A DNA stretch of 64,000 bases, from IMG/VR virus record IMGVR_UViG_3300020421_000006, positions 1-64,000 of that record; one strand, given 5' to 3'. Made by a program: the position numbers and the translations under genes. The notes beneath the pieces are model-generated. The model was not told the DNA's origin. It saw nothing but the letters and a program-made list of their open reading frames with translations, and searched no databases. Shown here in pieces: positions 30,690 through 38,677 of this stretch (its first letter is position 1; each line of letters begins with the position of its first letter). This stretch comes from a virus.

Positions 30690-31305
30690 AGAAATGAAGC
30701 ACGTTGGTAAAATGACCAACACTGGCGATGCTGTAGTTGTAGTATTCAGAACTATTCCAGGTGAATCAAATCAGGCATTGGTACTACAAACTGCAACATT
30801 ACCTGATATCTATCATGACAGTTTAATGAAACTAATCGAAACAGATCAAGCTCAAGAAGCATATGAACTTGGTGAGTTTATGTTTAGAAATTCTTTTCCA
30901 GACGGAAGACCAATGTTACAATCAATGCAGGCTGATAATAGACTTATTAAAGTTGACACATCAAACGTAACTATGACACCTACATCTTCATCAGTAATTC
31001 AATTAAGTGAACTTAACGCTTTAATTGCTGAACAGAAGGGTGTTAGCATTGACGAGCTACACAAGTTTGTAAGTGGCGCACCAGAAGAAACTGCTGCGAA
31101 TCCAGGTGCAGAAGCACCAGCACAGCCTGTTACTGAAGCAGTTGCACCACAAGACAACGGTGTGTTAAGTGACGATGATCTTGCTAAGTCTTATCGCTCA
31201 CAAGCAGATAGATTAAGTAAAGAAGCAGCACAACTAAGACGCCAAGCTGAAGAACTTGTTCCTACGAAGAAGTCTACTAAAGCAAAAGTGTCAGAGAGTG
31301 CCTAG
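30682..31305 (+). CDS. Conserved protein, 207 aa, probable virion or neck factor
   Basis: Start at ATG 30682 after GGGGG; the longer frame upstream would overlap fully with the previous gene. N-terminal domain: KHVGKMTNTGDAVVVVFRT, then PDIYHDSLMKLIETDQAQEA and FRNSFPDGRPMLQSMQAD. C-terminal third is Ala/Pro/Glu-rich then coiled (SQADRLSKEAAQLRRQAEEL). Widely seen type in marine T4-like phages as far as I can judge; exact role unknown. Confidence 0.65.
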   Translation: MAKEMKHVGKMTNTGDAVVVVFRTIPGESNQALVLQTATLPDIYHDSLMKLIETDQAQEAYELGEFMFRNSFPDGRPMLQSMQADNRLIKVDTSNVTMTPTSSSVIQLSELNALIAEQKGVSIDELHKFVSGAPEETAANPGAEAPAQPVTEAVAPQDNGVLSDDDLAKSYRSQADRLSKEAAQLRRQAEELVPTKKSTKAKVSESA

Positions 31306-31606
31306 TAAGCATTATTTTAAACCACCAAAACATCTGGTTAAAGAATGGCCGGAGGTTTTTGACGACCTCTACATGAATACTATGCCTGTTGCATATTTAG
31401 ATGCAATGATTTTAGAATTTAGTGACGGTAGAGTTTGGGAGATTGATGTTAAGGAACATCTTCAGGCAGATGATCCAGATAGTGTAGCAAAAAAAATGTT
31501 ACAGACTATGAATGAATATAAAGATACTATTAAGAAAGTAGACTTTAAAATCAATGTTGATCTTCTAAAGAAAGAAATAAAAGATCGAACAGATCAGATA
31601 TTGTAG
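31298..31606 (+). CDS. Conserved hypothetical protein, 102 aa, GTG start
   Basis: GTG at 31298 overlaps the upstream stop by 8 bases and gives MPSKHYFKPPKHLVKEWPE; the only upstream ATG lies deep in the previous gene. Contains a compact AYLDAMILEFSDGRVWEID core and helical C terminus. Last + strand gene before a terminator and the convergent - strand block. Confidence 0.65.
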   Translation: MPSKHYFKPPKHLVKEWPEVFDDLYMNTMPVAYLDAMILEFSDGRVWEIDVKEHLQADDPDSVAKKMLQTMNEYKDTIKKVDFKINVDLLKKEIKDRTDQIL

Positions 31607-31621
31607 TTTCTCACACTTAGG

Positions 31622-31650
31622 GAGTTAGTAGAAATACTAACTCTCTTTTT
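31622..31650 (+). terminator. Rho-independent terminator at the convergence point
   Basis: GAGTTAGTA, GAAA tetraloop, TACTAACTC (perfect 9-bp stem) followed by TCTTTTTTT. The T run is only on the + side, so it mainly ends rightward transcription. Confidence 0.9.
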
Positions 31651-32829
31651 TTATCTTGTATTTCCGTAATGAATAACTTCGTGTTTATCTGAAGTGTAAG
31701 AACGCCAAGGATCAACTACAACGGAGTCGTCTGATAGTTCTACATAAAGCTCTGGATGAGATAAAAGAACACATGCTCTAAAAGGTCCTGGATCAGAACC
31801 ATATACTAACGGATCAACTTGCATAGGATTAAAGCCGTACTCTGTACAATACTGTGCAACTAGTAAAGCATAACTTCCATCTATATAAGGCACACCTGGT
31901 TTGTAAGCAATACCATTAATAAGAATAGGAAGTTCTTTTTCTTTTGCAATATCACAAAGTTTTTGTGCAACATTTTGCGCTTGAACTTCTCTAGCATTCA
32001 TTACTGCATCAAAAATATCATAACCAAGATCTAGTTTCTTTGCCATGTACCTAAGTGCAATATTATCTCTTGGGTGACAACTGCCACCATCTCCCATTCC
32101 TGCTTTCATGTAACTTGGTCCCATGATACGTTGTGTACTTTCTGCAAGTGCTGTAGTAACTACATCAACGTTTATATTACCTTGCTTTTCAGCAACGTCT
32201 TGTATCATATTTACAAGTCCAATCTTTGTGCTAATAAATGTATTATAGAATACTTTGATACATTCGCATTCGTCCCAAGTACCAATTACATATCTTGGAT
32301 CGTTCTCCATGCATGTATCATAAAAATCTCTAAGCTCTTTAGCATCGCCGGTTTCAGTACCATCTTCTGTACCAATCATAACCATTTCAGGATTGACCAT
32401 ATCCCAAGCAACTGTACCCATAGCAATCAAATAAGGATTATAAACAAAACGTGTGTTAGTTATTAAAGGTACAAACTCACGCCTTACTGTGCCAGGTAAA
32501 ACTGTACTAATAAGAACAAGCATTTGTTTTTTATTCATATACTTATTTGCTTCTTGTAAACAATCAATAACAATATCGTATTGAAAGTCTTTAGGCTCTA
32601 AATGTGCTGTAGGTGCTTTGCCGTCATAGTTTGGATCATGTGGAGTAGGCACTGCAACGAATACAATATCTGCTTCTGATGCTACGTCTTTAATAGTATC
32701 TTCTACTATAACATAATCACTATCTAACGATTTATCTACATCATATCCAATTACTGCATGTCCTTTTTTGGCAATCTCTTCTGCGCAAGGCATACCCAAT
32801 TTACCAAGTCCAATAAATCCAATTTTCAT
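31651..32829 (-). CDS. Nucleotide-sugar 6-dehydrogenase (UDP-glucose/GDP-mannose type)
   Basis: 392 residues. Oxidises a nucleotide sugar to its uronic acid using NAD. Rossmann motif IGFIGLGKLGMPCAEEIAK at the N terminus; ADIVFVAVPTP; STVLPGTVRREF; and the catalytic Cys in GDGGSCHPRDN (family GGxCxPKD, with Arg for Lys here). The C-terminal UDP-binding domain carries NGIAYKPGVPYIDGS. Promoter-proximal in its own late unit; probably makes a precursor for the glycosyltransferases encoded upstream on this strand. Confidence 0.9.
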   Translation of the reverse strand: MKIGFIGLGKLGMPCAEEIAKKGHAVIGYDVDKSLDSDYVIVEDTIKDVASEADIVFVAVPTPHDPNYDGKAPTAHLEPKDFQYDIVIDCLQEANKYMNKKQMLVLISTVLPGTVRREFVPLITNTRFVYNPYLIAMGTVAWDMVNPEMVMIGTEDGTETGDAKELRDFYDTCMENDPRYVIGTWDECECIKVFYNTFISTKIGLVNMIQDVAEKQGNINVDVVTTALAESTQRIMGPSYMKAGMGDGGSCHPRDNIALRYMAKKLDLGYDIFDAVMNAREVQAQNVAQKLCDIAKEKELPILINGIAYKPGVPYIDGSYALLVAQYCTEYGFNPMQVDPLVYGSDPGPFRACVLLSHPELYVELSDDSVVVDPWRSYTSDKHEVIHYGNTR

Positions 32830-32857
32830 CTATTCTGTCCTTTTGATTAGTTACTGT

Positions 32858-32865
32858 TATTTACT
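32858..32865 (-). promoter_or_regulatory. T4-like late promoter (AGTAAATA on - strand)
   Basis: TAAATA core; predicted start near 32852, leader of 23 bases with AAAGGAC before the dehydrogenase ATG. Confidence 0.55.
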
Positions 32866-32971
32866 TTTGGGCATTAAAACGCTGTTTAAGCCTGGCTTTT
32901 TACACTGATACACAAGTAATGCTTATGCATGTTAACCACGCTGTATGACGCTTAAAATGCGTTTTAGACAC
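32866..32971 (-). other. Non-coding gap with inverted repeats
   Basis: No gene seen. Contains AAAACGC (32876-32882) and its inverse GCGTTTT (32959-32965). A TATAAATT late-like motif on the - strand straddles the gene end (32974-32981). This is the largest gap in the window. No tRNA-like fold or CRISPR seen. Confidence 0.4.
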
Positions 32972-34117
32972 CTAATTTATAGGCTTTACTAAGTGGTTTC
33001 TCCCTGTTAATACCCTATAATTATAGTGTGCAATTTCTCTCACTTTGGAATGCCATTCTCTAAATTCAGCACCTTTCAAATTGCACAATCTTTCAATTTC
33101 ATCTACAATTGCTATTGCTCGATCTCCATGATCTTCAATTTTATCGTATCCTTCATTTATATAAGGATGATAAGATCTATATCCTAACTTTTTAAGATAT
33201 TGCAATGTATTTGGAGAGCCTACCATTATATAAGGATGCCCCATTCCAATACATTTAAATATCTTCTCACTTAAAAATGGAACGTTTTCATAATACGTTG
33301 TTTCACTGATTACACTAAAATATGTTTCTTGATAGTACTTGTGTATTGATCGTTGATGTTCTGCTCTATTAGTAACAAGGTCTTCTTCATCAAGATACAT
33401 CGGCGGCAACTGCTGCACGTCAGCAGAGCGTTTTAAAACTTTAGAAATTTCTTTATGGTCTTTGTGATTTTCTTCTAGTCGTGGCCATACATGTTCCCAA
33501 TTTAAATTATCGTCCGACGGTGCAAGGCTAACATAACCTTCATCTAATAAACCTCTATCATGAAGTAATGTAACCATTAGCGGCCTATGTAAGCGCCAGC
33601 GTCTATTTAGATTAAGATATTTTTTAGAGTACTTGCGTTTCTTTTCCATAGTAGGAAAACTACTACGTTGTTGTACTGTGTCTTTACCAGTATTTTCAAA
33701 TAAAGTAAACCACATAATTTTAATTTCTTCAGCATTGTTTTTCTTACAGTACTTTACTGTATACTTGTACATAGTAGGTACACCAGATAAAAACACAATC
33801 TGACTTGCTGGAATATTATATTTGTTAACTATGTGTTTATAAATTGCATCTACACTTTCGTAAAAGTATTCTAACGAGTTGTCTAGTACCAAGAATATCT
33901 TTTTAAACTGCAATTTAAGAATAGTGTGATGATCTAAAACAGTATCTAACGGAAAATGTTCAAAACTGTTTGGCCCAGAAAACATTATAAAATAATAGTC
34001 TTGTTTTAATTTAATACGTCCTAGTTCAGCAGGATTGGTAGCTATAGTAACTTTCTGAGGATTGTTATTATCGTAAGTTATAAGATATGGTAAATTGTCG
34101 TTGTTTAAACAGGCCAT
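32972..34117 (-). CDS. Glycosyltransferase-like protein (SEKIFK family)
   Basis: 381 residues. The C-terminal half has ETTYYENVPFLSEKIFKCI followed by GMGHPYIMVGSPNTLQYL, a layout also found in the protein at 34895-36133 and reminiscent of the donor site of GT10 fucosyltransferases and exostosin-like enzymes (TEKhxxxhxxGxxPhxxG). The middle has RRWRLHRPLMVTLLHDRGL. Predicted to transfer a sugar, but family membership is only by pattern. ATG overlaps the SGNH gene stop. Confidence 0.55.
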   Translation of the reverse strand: MACLNNDNLPYLITYDNNNPQKVTIATNPAELGRIKLKQDYYFIMFSGPNSFEHFPLDTVLDHHTILKLQFKKIFLVLDNSLEYFYESVDAIYKHIVNKYNIPASQIVFLSGVPTMYKYTVKYCKKNNAEEIKIMWFTLFENTGKDTVQQRSSFPTMEKKRKYSKKYLNLNRRWRLHRPLMVTLLHDRGLLDEGYVSLAPSDDNLNWEHVWPRLEENHKDHKEISKVLKRSADVQQLPPMYLDEEDLVTNRAEHQRSIHKYYQETYFSVISETTYYENVPFLSEKIFKCIGMGHPYIMVGSPNTLQYLKKLGYRSYHPYINEGYDKIEDHGDRAIAIVDEIERLCNLKGAEFREWHSKVREIAHYNYRVLTGRNHLVKPIN

Positions 34118-34908
34118 TATAAATTCCTTGGAGTGTTATCATTTTCTATCCACCACTTTTCTAGGTCTTGAAAATCTTTTGCTTCTAATACTTTTTGATT
34201 TGTGTGTGCAACAAATCGTTTCATCTTTTCTGTTATATTATGATTTGGTAAGCATTTAGAAATGTATTCTAAATAGTGAGCAGGAGTAGGATGATAATCA
34301 GCAGTCTGTCCAGTGCTGTTGTGTCCGCGTATTGGTGTTTGTGGCCATACACCGTTAAACACAGTACTAAGTATGTCTGGTTTTATTGCTGCTAGTGTTG
34401 AAGCATACAACTGTTTTATATCATCATAGTTAGTATCTTTCATTTCGTCACTTAGATTATTTGAGATCATATCGTTAATCTCAAAAGATGCCATGTTCCA
34501 CATTTGAAAATCAGCAAGTCCGTTCTTCATGTATTGTCTTGTTAATTCTATAAGTCCTAAATCTCTCATTAGATAAAATCTATAATCAAACCAATCGTAT
34601 ACAAACTTAGCAGAGATATTATTTTGTGTTGTAATATTTCCTGATGTTATCCAATGTTTGTGCCTATATCTATCTTCACGTGTAACTGAACTCCACATAA
34701 TAATAACTAAATCATCTTTGTTAAAATTATGTCTTAAATTTGCTTCTACTAGTTGATTAGAAATATAAAGATTACCTGCTCCGGCTTTTCCGTAGTTTAT
34801 AGTTTCTGGTATTTCTTGTTTAATGATATCAGACCAAGTTGGCCATTTGTATCTAGTAAAACTACAACCAAATGTAAAACATCTTTTATAGTTATTAAAC
34901 TGTTTCAA
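34117..34908 (-). CDS. SGNH/GDSL-type hydrolase
   Basis: 263 residues. Block I FTFGCSFTRYKWP supplies the nucleophile Ser, block II INYGKAGAGNLY the Gly and Asn region, and ADYHPTPAHYLEY near residue 205 provides the Asp/His. These are the catalytic blocks of SGNH esterases, often O-acetyl esterases acting on sugars. Sits between two glycosyltransferase-like genes, so trimming or acetyl editing of a glycan is likely. No signal peptide, so it is cytoplasmic. Confidence 0.75.
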   Translation of the reverse strand: MKQFNNYKRCFTFGCSFTRYKWPTWSDIIKQEIPETINYGKAGAGNLYISNQLVEANLRHNFNKDDLVIIMWSSVTREDRYRHKHWITSGNITTQNNISAKFVYDWFDYRFYLMRDLGLIELTRQYMKNGLADFQMWNMASFEINDMISNNLSDEMKDTNYDDIKQLYASTLAAIKPDILSTVFNGVWPQTPIRGHNSTGQTADYHPTPAHYLEYISKCLPNHNITEKMKRFVAHTNQKVLEAKDFQDLEKWWIENDNTPRNL

Positions 34909-36133
34909 AGTATTTCTCCGCTGATTTTATACAATTAGTTATTGCATCTTTATAAAAGTCTTGTGTTCTTGCATGTTCAAAGTTATGTTGTACAGCAGGA
35001 TATGCATATAGCAAACGTCTTTGTTTAGTTTTAAAATCAAGACTAATCCACTCTTTTAAATTTTGTTGCACAGTCTTAAAACGTTCTAATGGATCTACAA
35101 TTAAGTCATAGGGCTTATTAAACAATTTAAAGTCTGTTCTAAATCCTAATGAACGTAAACCAGCAAGTGTTCCTCTTGATGCAAGTGTAATAAAAGGATG
35201 TCCTAGCATAATAGGTTTAAACAATTTTTCTGTTAAAAATACGCTGTCGTCAAAGAATATAGTTTCAGTAACAACTGTTAAAAGCGTATTAGCATACAAG
35301 TCTGGATTAAAACTATTAGCAGCATTTGTAACACTCCAGTCTCCATCAAAGAATCTTGGAGTAAATTCTTTATGTCTTGCATAATTCTCTTTACCAATCA
35401 AGTATTCTGCATTTAGATCTTCACCTTCTTTAACTTCGTTACATGTAACAATCCCTTTGTCTAATAGCCCACTAATGCCTAAGTCTGTTACGTGTGCAGC
35501 TCTATGCGGTCTATGCACCCTATTTAAACTGTTAAATGCTTTGCTTTCTTCTCTATACATTGCACCTTTAATTAATGGCTTGTAGGGCATAGATTGATTC
35601 ATAAATATCTTTAAGAAGTGATTTGAATATGCAACTTCAAACATACGTGGATTACCTGTTTTCTCTAACCAATCTTCGTAGTGTTTTTCAACTAGTTGAC
35701 TTCCTTGCATAATGTAAACAGATAGAGGCGGCAGGCCTCTTTCGATTGCAGCATCGTGTATACGCTGCCACCCATCACCTAATGCTTTATGTATAAAAGG
35801 TCCTCCCTCTTTATCAGCACCAATTACAAGTCTTAATCTTTTTTTCTTTACTAGTTTTACAATATTCTTTGGCAGTGCAGATATAATATCTGTTGGACCA
35901 TTATGTACAGAACTAAGTCCAGTCCACCAACAAGGATCTCCATTAACATCAATATAATATATGCCAGGCGAATGTTGACAGTTTACTAATTCTTGTACAG
36001 GCTTCTTCATACTGCGCAATGTATTTTTAATAATTGTTCCTTTAGAAGTTAGATACCAATCAGTTTCATCTGTAGTAGAAAGATGAGCTAAATTTTCTGT
36101 TGATTCGTCCATGGTATCAAAATAAAAATTCAT
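34895..36133 (-). CDS. Glycosyltransferase-like protein, paralogue of the 32972-34117 gene
   Basis: 412 residues. Shares with its paralogue a middle segment RVHRPHRAAHVTDLGISGL (cf. RRWRLHRPLMVTLLHDRGL) and a C-terminal VVTETIFFDDSVFLTEKLF then KPIMLGHPFITLASRGTL. N-terminal part differs and contains IYYIDVNGDPCWWTGL. The shared TEKxFK...GHPF block suggests a nucleotide-sugar site. The two genes bracket the SGNH hydrolase. Function inferred. Confidence 0.55.
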   Translation of the reverse strand: MNFYFDTMDESTENLAHLSTTDETDWYLTSKGTIIKNTLRSMKKPVQELVNCQHSPGIYYIDVNGDPCWWTGLSSVHNGPTDIISALPKNIVKLVKKKRLRLVIGADKEGGPFIHKALGDGWQRIHDAAIERGLPPLSVYIMQGSQLVEKHYEDWLEKTGNPRMFEVAYSNHFLKIFMNQSMPYKPLIKGAMYREESKAFNSLNRVHRPHRAAHVTDLGISGLLDKGIVTCNEVKEGEDLNAEYLIGKENYARHKEFTPRFFDGDWSVTNAANSFNPDLYANTLLTVVTETIFFDDSVFLTEKLFKPIMLGHPFITLASRGTLAGLRSLGFRTDFKLFNKPYDLIVDPLERFKTVQQNLKEWISLDFKTKQRRLLYAYPAVQHNFEHARTQDFYKDAITNCIKSAEKYFETV

Positions 36134-37329
36134 TATATCAATCCTTTCAGTTCAGGAAATGTTTCCTCAAAGTTTTCATTTCTAATTATGTCATAGTGGT
36201 GTGTACGATTTTTAAACTGCTGTCTTGTTTTTTCATTAAACTTAGAATTGTTTATATAACTTACAACACCTTTTAGCATATCGTCAATATGCTTGTTATA
36301 TTTTTTGCTTTGTATCTTTTCAATAATTTCTGTTTTAAATGCATCATCTAATACTGATGCTGTGTAATATTCTGGATATTGTATATTATACATCTGTGGG
36401 AAATAATCTTCGATATCAAAGAAGCCCTCATTTAACACATAATCAAAAAAGTCTGTTAGTGTGTATAAATTAAAAACACTAACAACTGTATTGCTTTGCA
36501 TTTTAATGTGCGGACATTCTTGCTTTATCTTTTGTATATTACTTTTAATTAAATTCCAATCTGTTCCTGATCTAATATATTCTGCTCTGCTTCCATAATG
36601 ATCTAAACTTGCACCTATGTGTATAGTATCAAAGTGTTTCCATAGCTCTAAGACGCTCTTAGACTTGTATTTTAGCACACTACAGTTACTATTATACTCT
36701 AACTTCACATTTGTTTTACCTATTGAAATAAGGTGTTCTAGTATATCATAGTGCTTATCTGTAAGCAAAGGTTCGCCACCAGCAAAGTAAAATGTTTCAA
36801 TGTCTTTAAAGTGTGGAAGGAATTGGTTATACAACTTATCGTTGTCATTGCCATCTGCTAAAATGAAGATAGGTTTCTTTTCACCTTGTGCATTATCTTC
36901 TTGCGCCCATGTGCTAGAATATGTGCTACTACAACTACGGCATTTAAAGTTACAAATATTACTCCAGCGTACATCAAAGTGTTTTAGATGCATTACTGGC
37001 AATGTTCCGTCATCTTCTGTATGTGCTATTAGCCCTGTGGTATCACCAAAGTATGGATTGCTGTTAGCATGTATTCTTGAACTTTCTGCGCCGCCATCTT
37101 CTATGTTATAACATGCTTGGCATTCTACACAACGTTTTCCTTCAAGCATGTTTTTACGCATCTGCTTATAAGGTTTATCATTCCAAATTTCTTTGATTGT
37201 GTGTTGTCTTACATTACCTAAGGGTTTGTCCCATTCACCAACACAACAAGGTAGTACTGACCCGTCTGGATTTACATACATGTGCAACCAAGGTAAAATG
37301 CAAAATGTATCAGACCTTTTCGCAGTCAT
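36133..37329 (-). CDS. Radical SAM protein with N-terminal SPASM/twitch-like Cys cluster
   Basis: 398 residues. Radical-SAM motif NICNFKCRSCSSTYSS (CxxxCxxC) near residue 127, GGE motif in FYFAGGEPLLTDKHYD. Before it lies a twitch-like auxiliary-cluster segment CILPWLHMYVNPDGSVLPCC with a later CVECQAC, i.e. the auxiliary domain precedes the core, unusual compared with C-terminal SPASM domains. Overlaps the next radical-SAM gene by 20 bases. Such enzymes modify peptides or sugars; here the neighbours are glycosyltransferases. Confidence 0.85.
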   Translation of the reverse strand: MTAKRSDTFCILPWLHMYVNPDGSVLPCCVGEWDKPLGNVRQHTIKEIWNDKPYKQMRKNMLEGKRCVECQACYNIEDGGAESSRIHANSNPYFGDTTGLIAHTEDDGTLPVMHLKHFDVRWSNICNFKCRSCSSTYSSTWAQEDNAQGEKKPIFILADGNDNDKLYNQFLPHFKDIETFYFAGGEPLLTDKHYDILEHLISIGKTNVKLEYNSNCSVLKYKSKSVLELWKHFDTIHIGASLDHYGSRAEYIRSGTDWNLIKSNIQKIKQECPHIKMQSNTVVSVFNLYTLTDFFDYVLNEGFFDIEDYFPQMYNIQYPEYYTASVLDDAFKTEIIEKIQSKKYNKHIDDMLKGVVSYINNSKFNEKTRQQFKNRTHHYDIIRNENFEETFPELKGLI

Positions 37330-38677
37330 AGTAGAAGTCCTTTAAGTCTGGAAATGTATTAGTGAAGTTAACATTTCTTCTTTTGTCGTATTCAGTAAAC
37401 CACTGATAAAAATCTTTTCGACCTTCTGTTAATCTGTTAACATCGTACTGTGTTCTTTCCATATAGTCTACTACACGTCTAAACTTTTCATACTCTAGTT
37501 CACTAAATTTATGCCTATCTTGATCGTCCATGTTATCAACAATAAACTGTAAATGCTTTTTCATGTACGGCATAAATTTATCTTTAGGTAAGATGTTCAT
37601 ATCGTATTGTAGCGGCTCTTTTAAATACGGAGTATCAAATCTAATACGCTGCCACTTAGTTTGATTATCACTATTATACTTTATACGCCAGTCTAAAAAC
37701 TTTTGCAATAATGTGCTAAAGTTAGTTACAGTTAAAATATTAAATGTAACCATAAATGTTAAAGGCATATTAGTTCTAGTCATGTACATGTCTAGATTCT
37801 TTTCCCATAGCTCTAAGTCTAAGCCTGTTCTAATATACTCTGCTTGTGGTCCCCATGTATCAATACTAGTAAAGATTTTAAAGTCTTTGATACAGCCTTT
37901 TTCAACTAAACTGTTTACTTTGTCAGTGAACCGTTCAATAAGAATAGGCTTAACACCTAAGTTAGTATTAATGTTTAATTCTAAGTTAGGACAAGGATTC
38001 TTTTCAAGCTCGTCAAATACTCTCCATGTGCTTTGCTGTAATAAGGGTTCGCCTCCTGTAATACGTAAAATCGTAAGTGTCTTACGCAATTCAGGCCACC
38101 ACTTCCACCATGCTTTAACATACGGATTTGTTTCTTCATCTTTGTGTATTTTAAACCAGTCAATATCATTCCTATGATTCTTAACCATAGTGTACGGACC
38201 TTCTTTTTCAATTTCTTTGTAGTAACTGCTAGAATGTTTAGGGTGACAATAACCGCACTTAAAATTACATTCATTACCAAACGAAACTTCAACATACTGT
38301 GGATTTACATTCGCCATTGGTTCTTGTTTAATTGCATTAAATCTTTCAGGCGTGTATATACTTGCGTTACGTTCTTTACGATCGCTTATATAGTCTTTAC
38401 CCATACATTCAACATTCCAACAGTATTGACATCCGCTAGGCTTTTTGCCGTCCATCATTTCTTGGCGTTCTGCTTTTTTCTGCTGTGTATTATGTAACGC
38501 ACTAGGATCTGCTTCTATTTCATGCAAAGGTATTTTGTGTGGTGCAGGGTGATAACAACTATGTGTTTCTCCTGTACCTAAATACAACGTTGTATGATGC
38601 CATTTGGCCATACAGAATGTAGGACTTAGCTCGTCCATAATAGGTATAAATTTTTCTATCCTATCTTTATCCTGCAT
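37310..38677 (-). CDS. Radical SAM protein, second of a pair
   Basis: 455 residues. FGNECNFKCGYCHPKHSSS is the CxxxCxxC motif; TILRITGGEPLLQQSTW the GGE motif; FTSIDTWGPQAEYIRTG a typical late strand. N-terminal Cys (TFCMAKWHHTTLYLG; HSCYHP; GCQYCWNVECMGKD) look like a degenerate form of the auxiliary cluster in its neighbour. Both share the C-terminal 'FTNTFPDLKDF' / 'FEETFPELKGL' ending, so they are paralogues. Substrate unknown. Confidence 0.85.
   Translation of the reverse strand: MQDKDRIEKFIPIMDELSPTFCMAKWHHTTLYLGTGETHSCYHPAPHKIPLHEIEADPSALHNTQQKKAERQEMMDGKKPSGCQYCWNVECMGKDYISDRKERNASIYTPERFNAIKQEPMANVNPQYVEVSFGNECNFKCGYCHPKHSSSYYKEIEKEGPYTMVKNHRNDIDWFKIHKDEETNPYVKAWWKWWPELRKTLTILRITGGEPLLQQSTWRVFDELEKNPCPNLELNINTNLGVKPILIERFTDKVNSLVEKGCIKDFKIFTSIDTWGPQAEYIRTGLDLELWEKNLDMYMTRTNMPLTFMVTFNILTVTNFSTLLQKFLDWRIKYNSDNQTKWQRIRFDTPYLKEPLQYDMNILPKDKFMPYMKKHLQFIVDNMDDQDRHKFSELEYEKFRRVVDYMERTQYDVNRLTEGRKDFYQWFTEYDKRRNVNFTNTFPDLKDFYYDCEKV

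Noticed and set aside
32866-32971. A tRNA in the largest gap
   Set aside because: No cloverleaf with T-loop and anticodon arms could be drawn on either strand.
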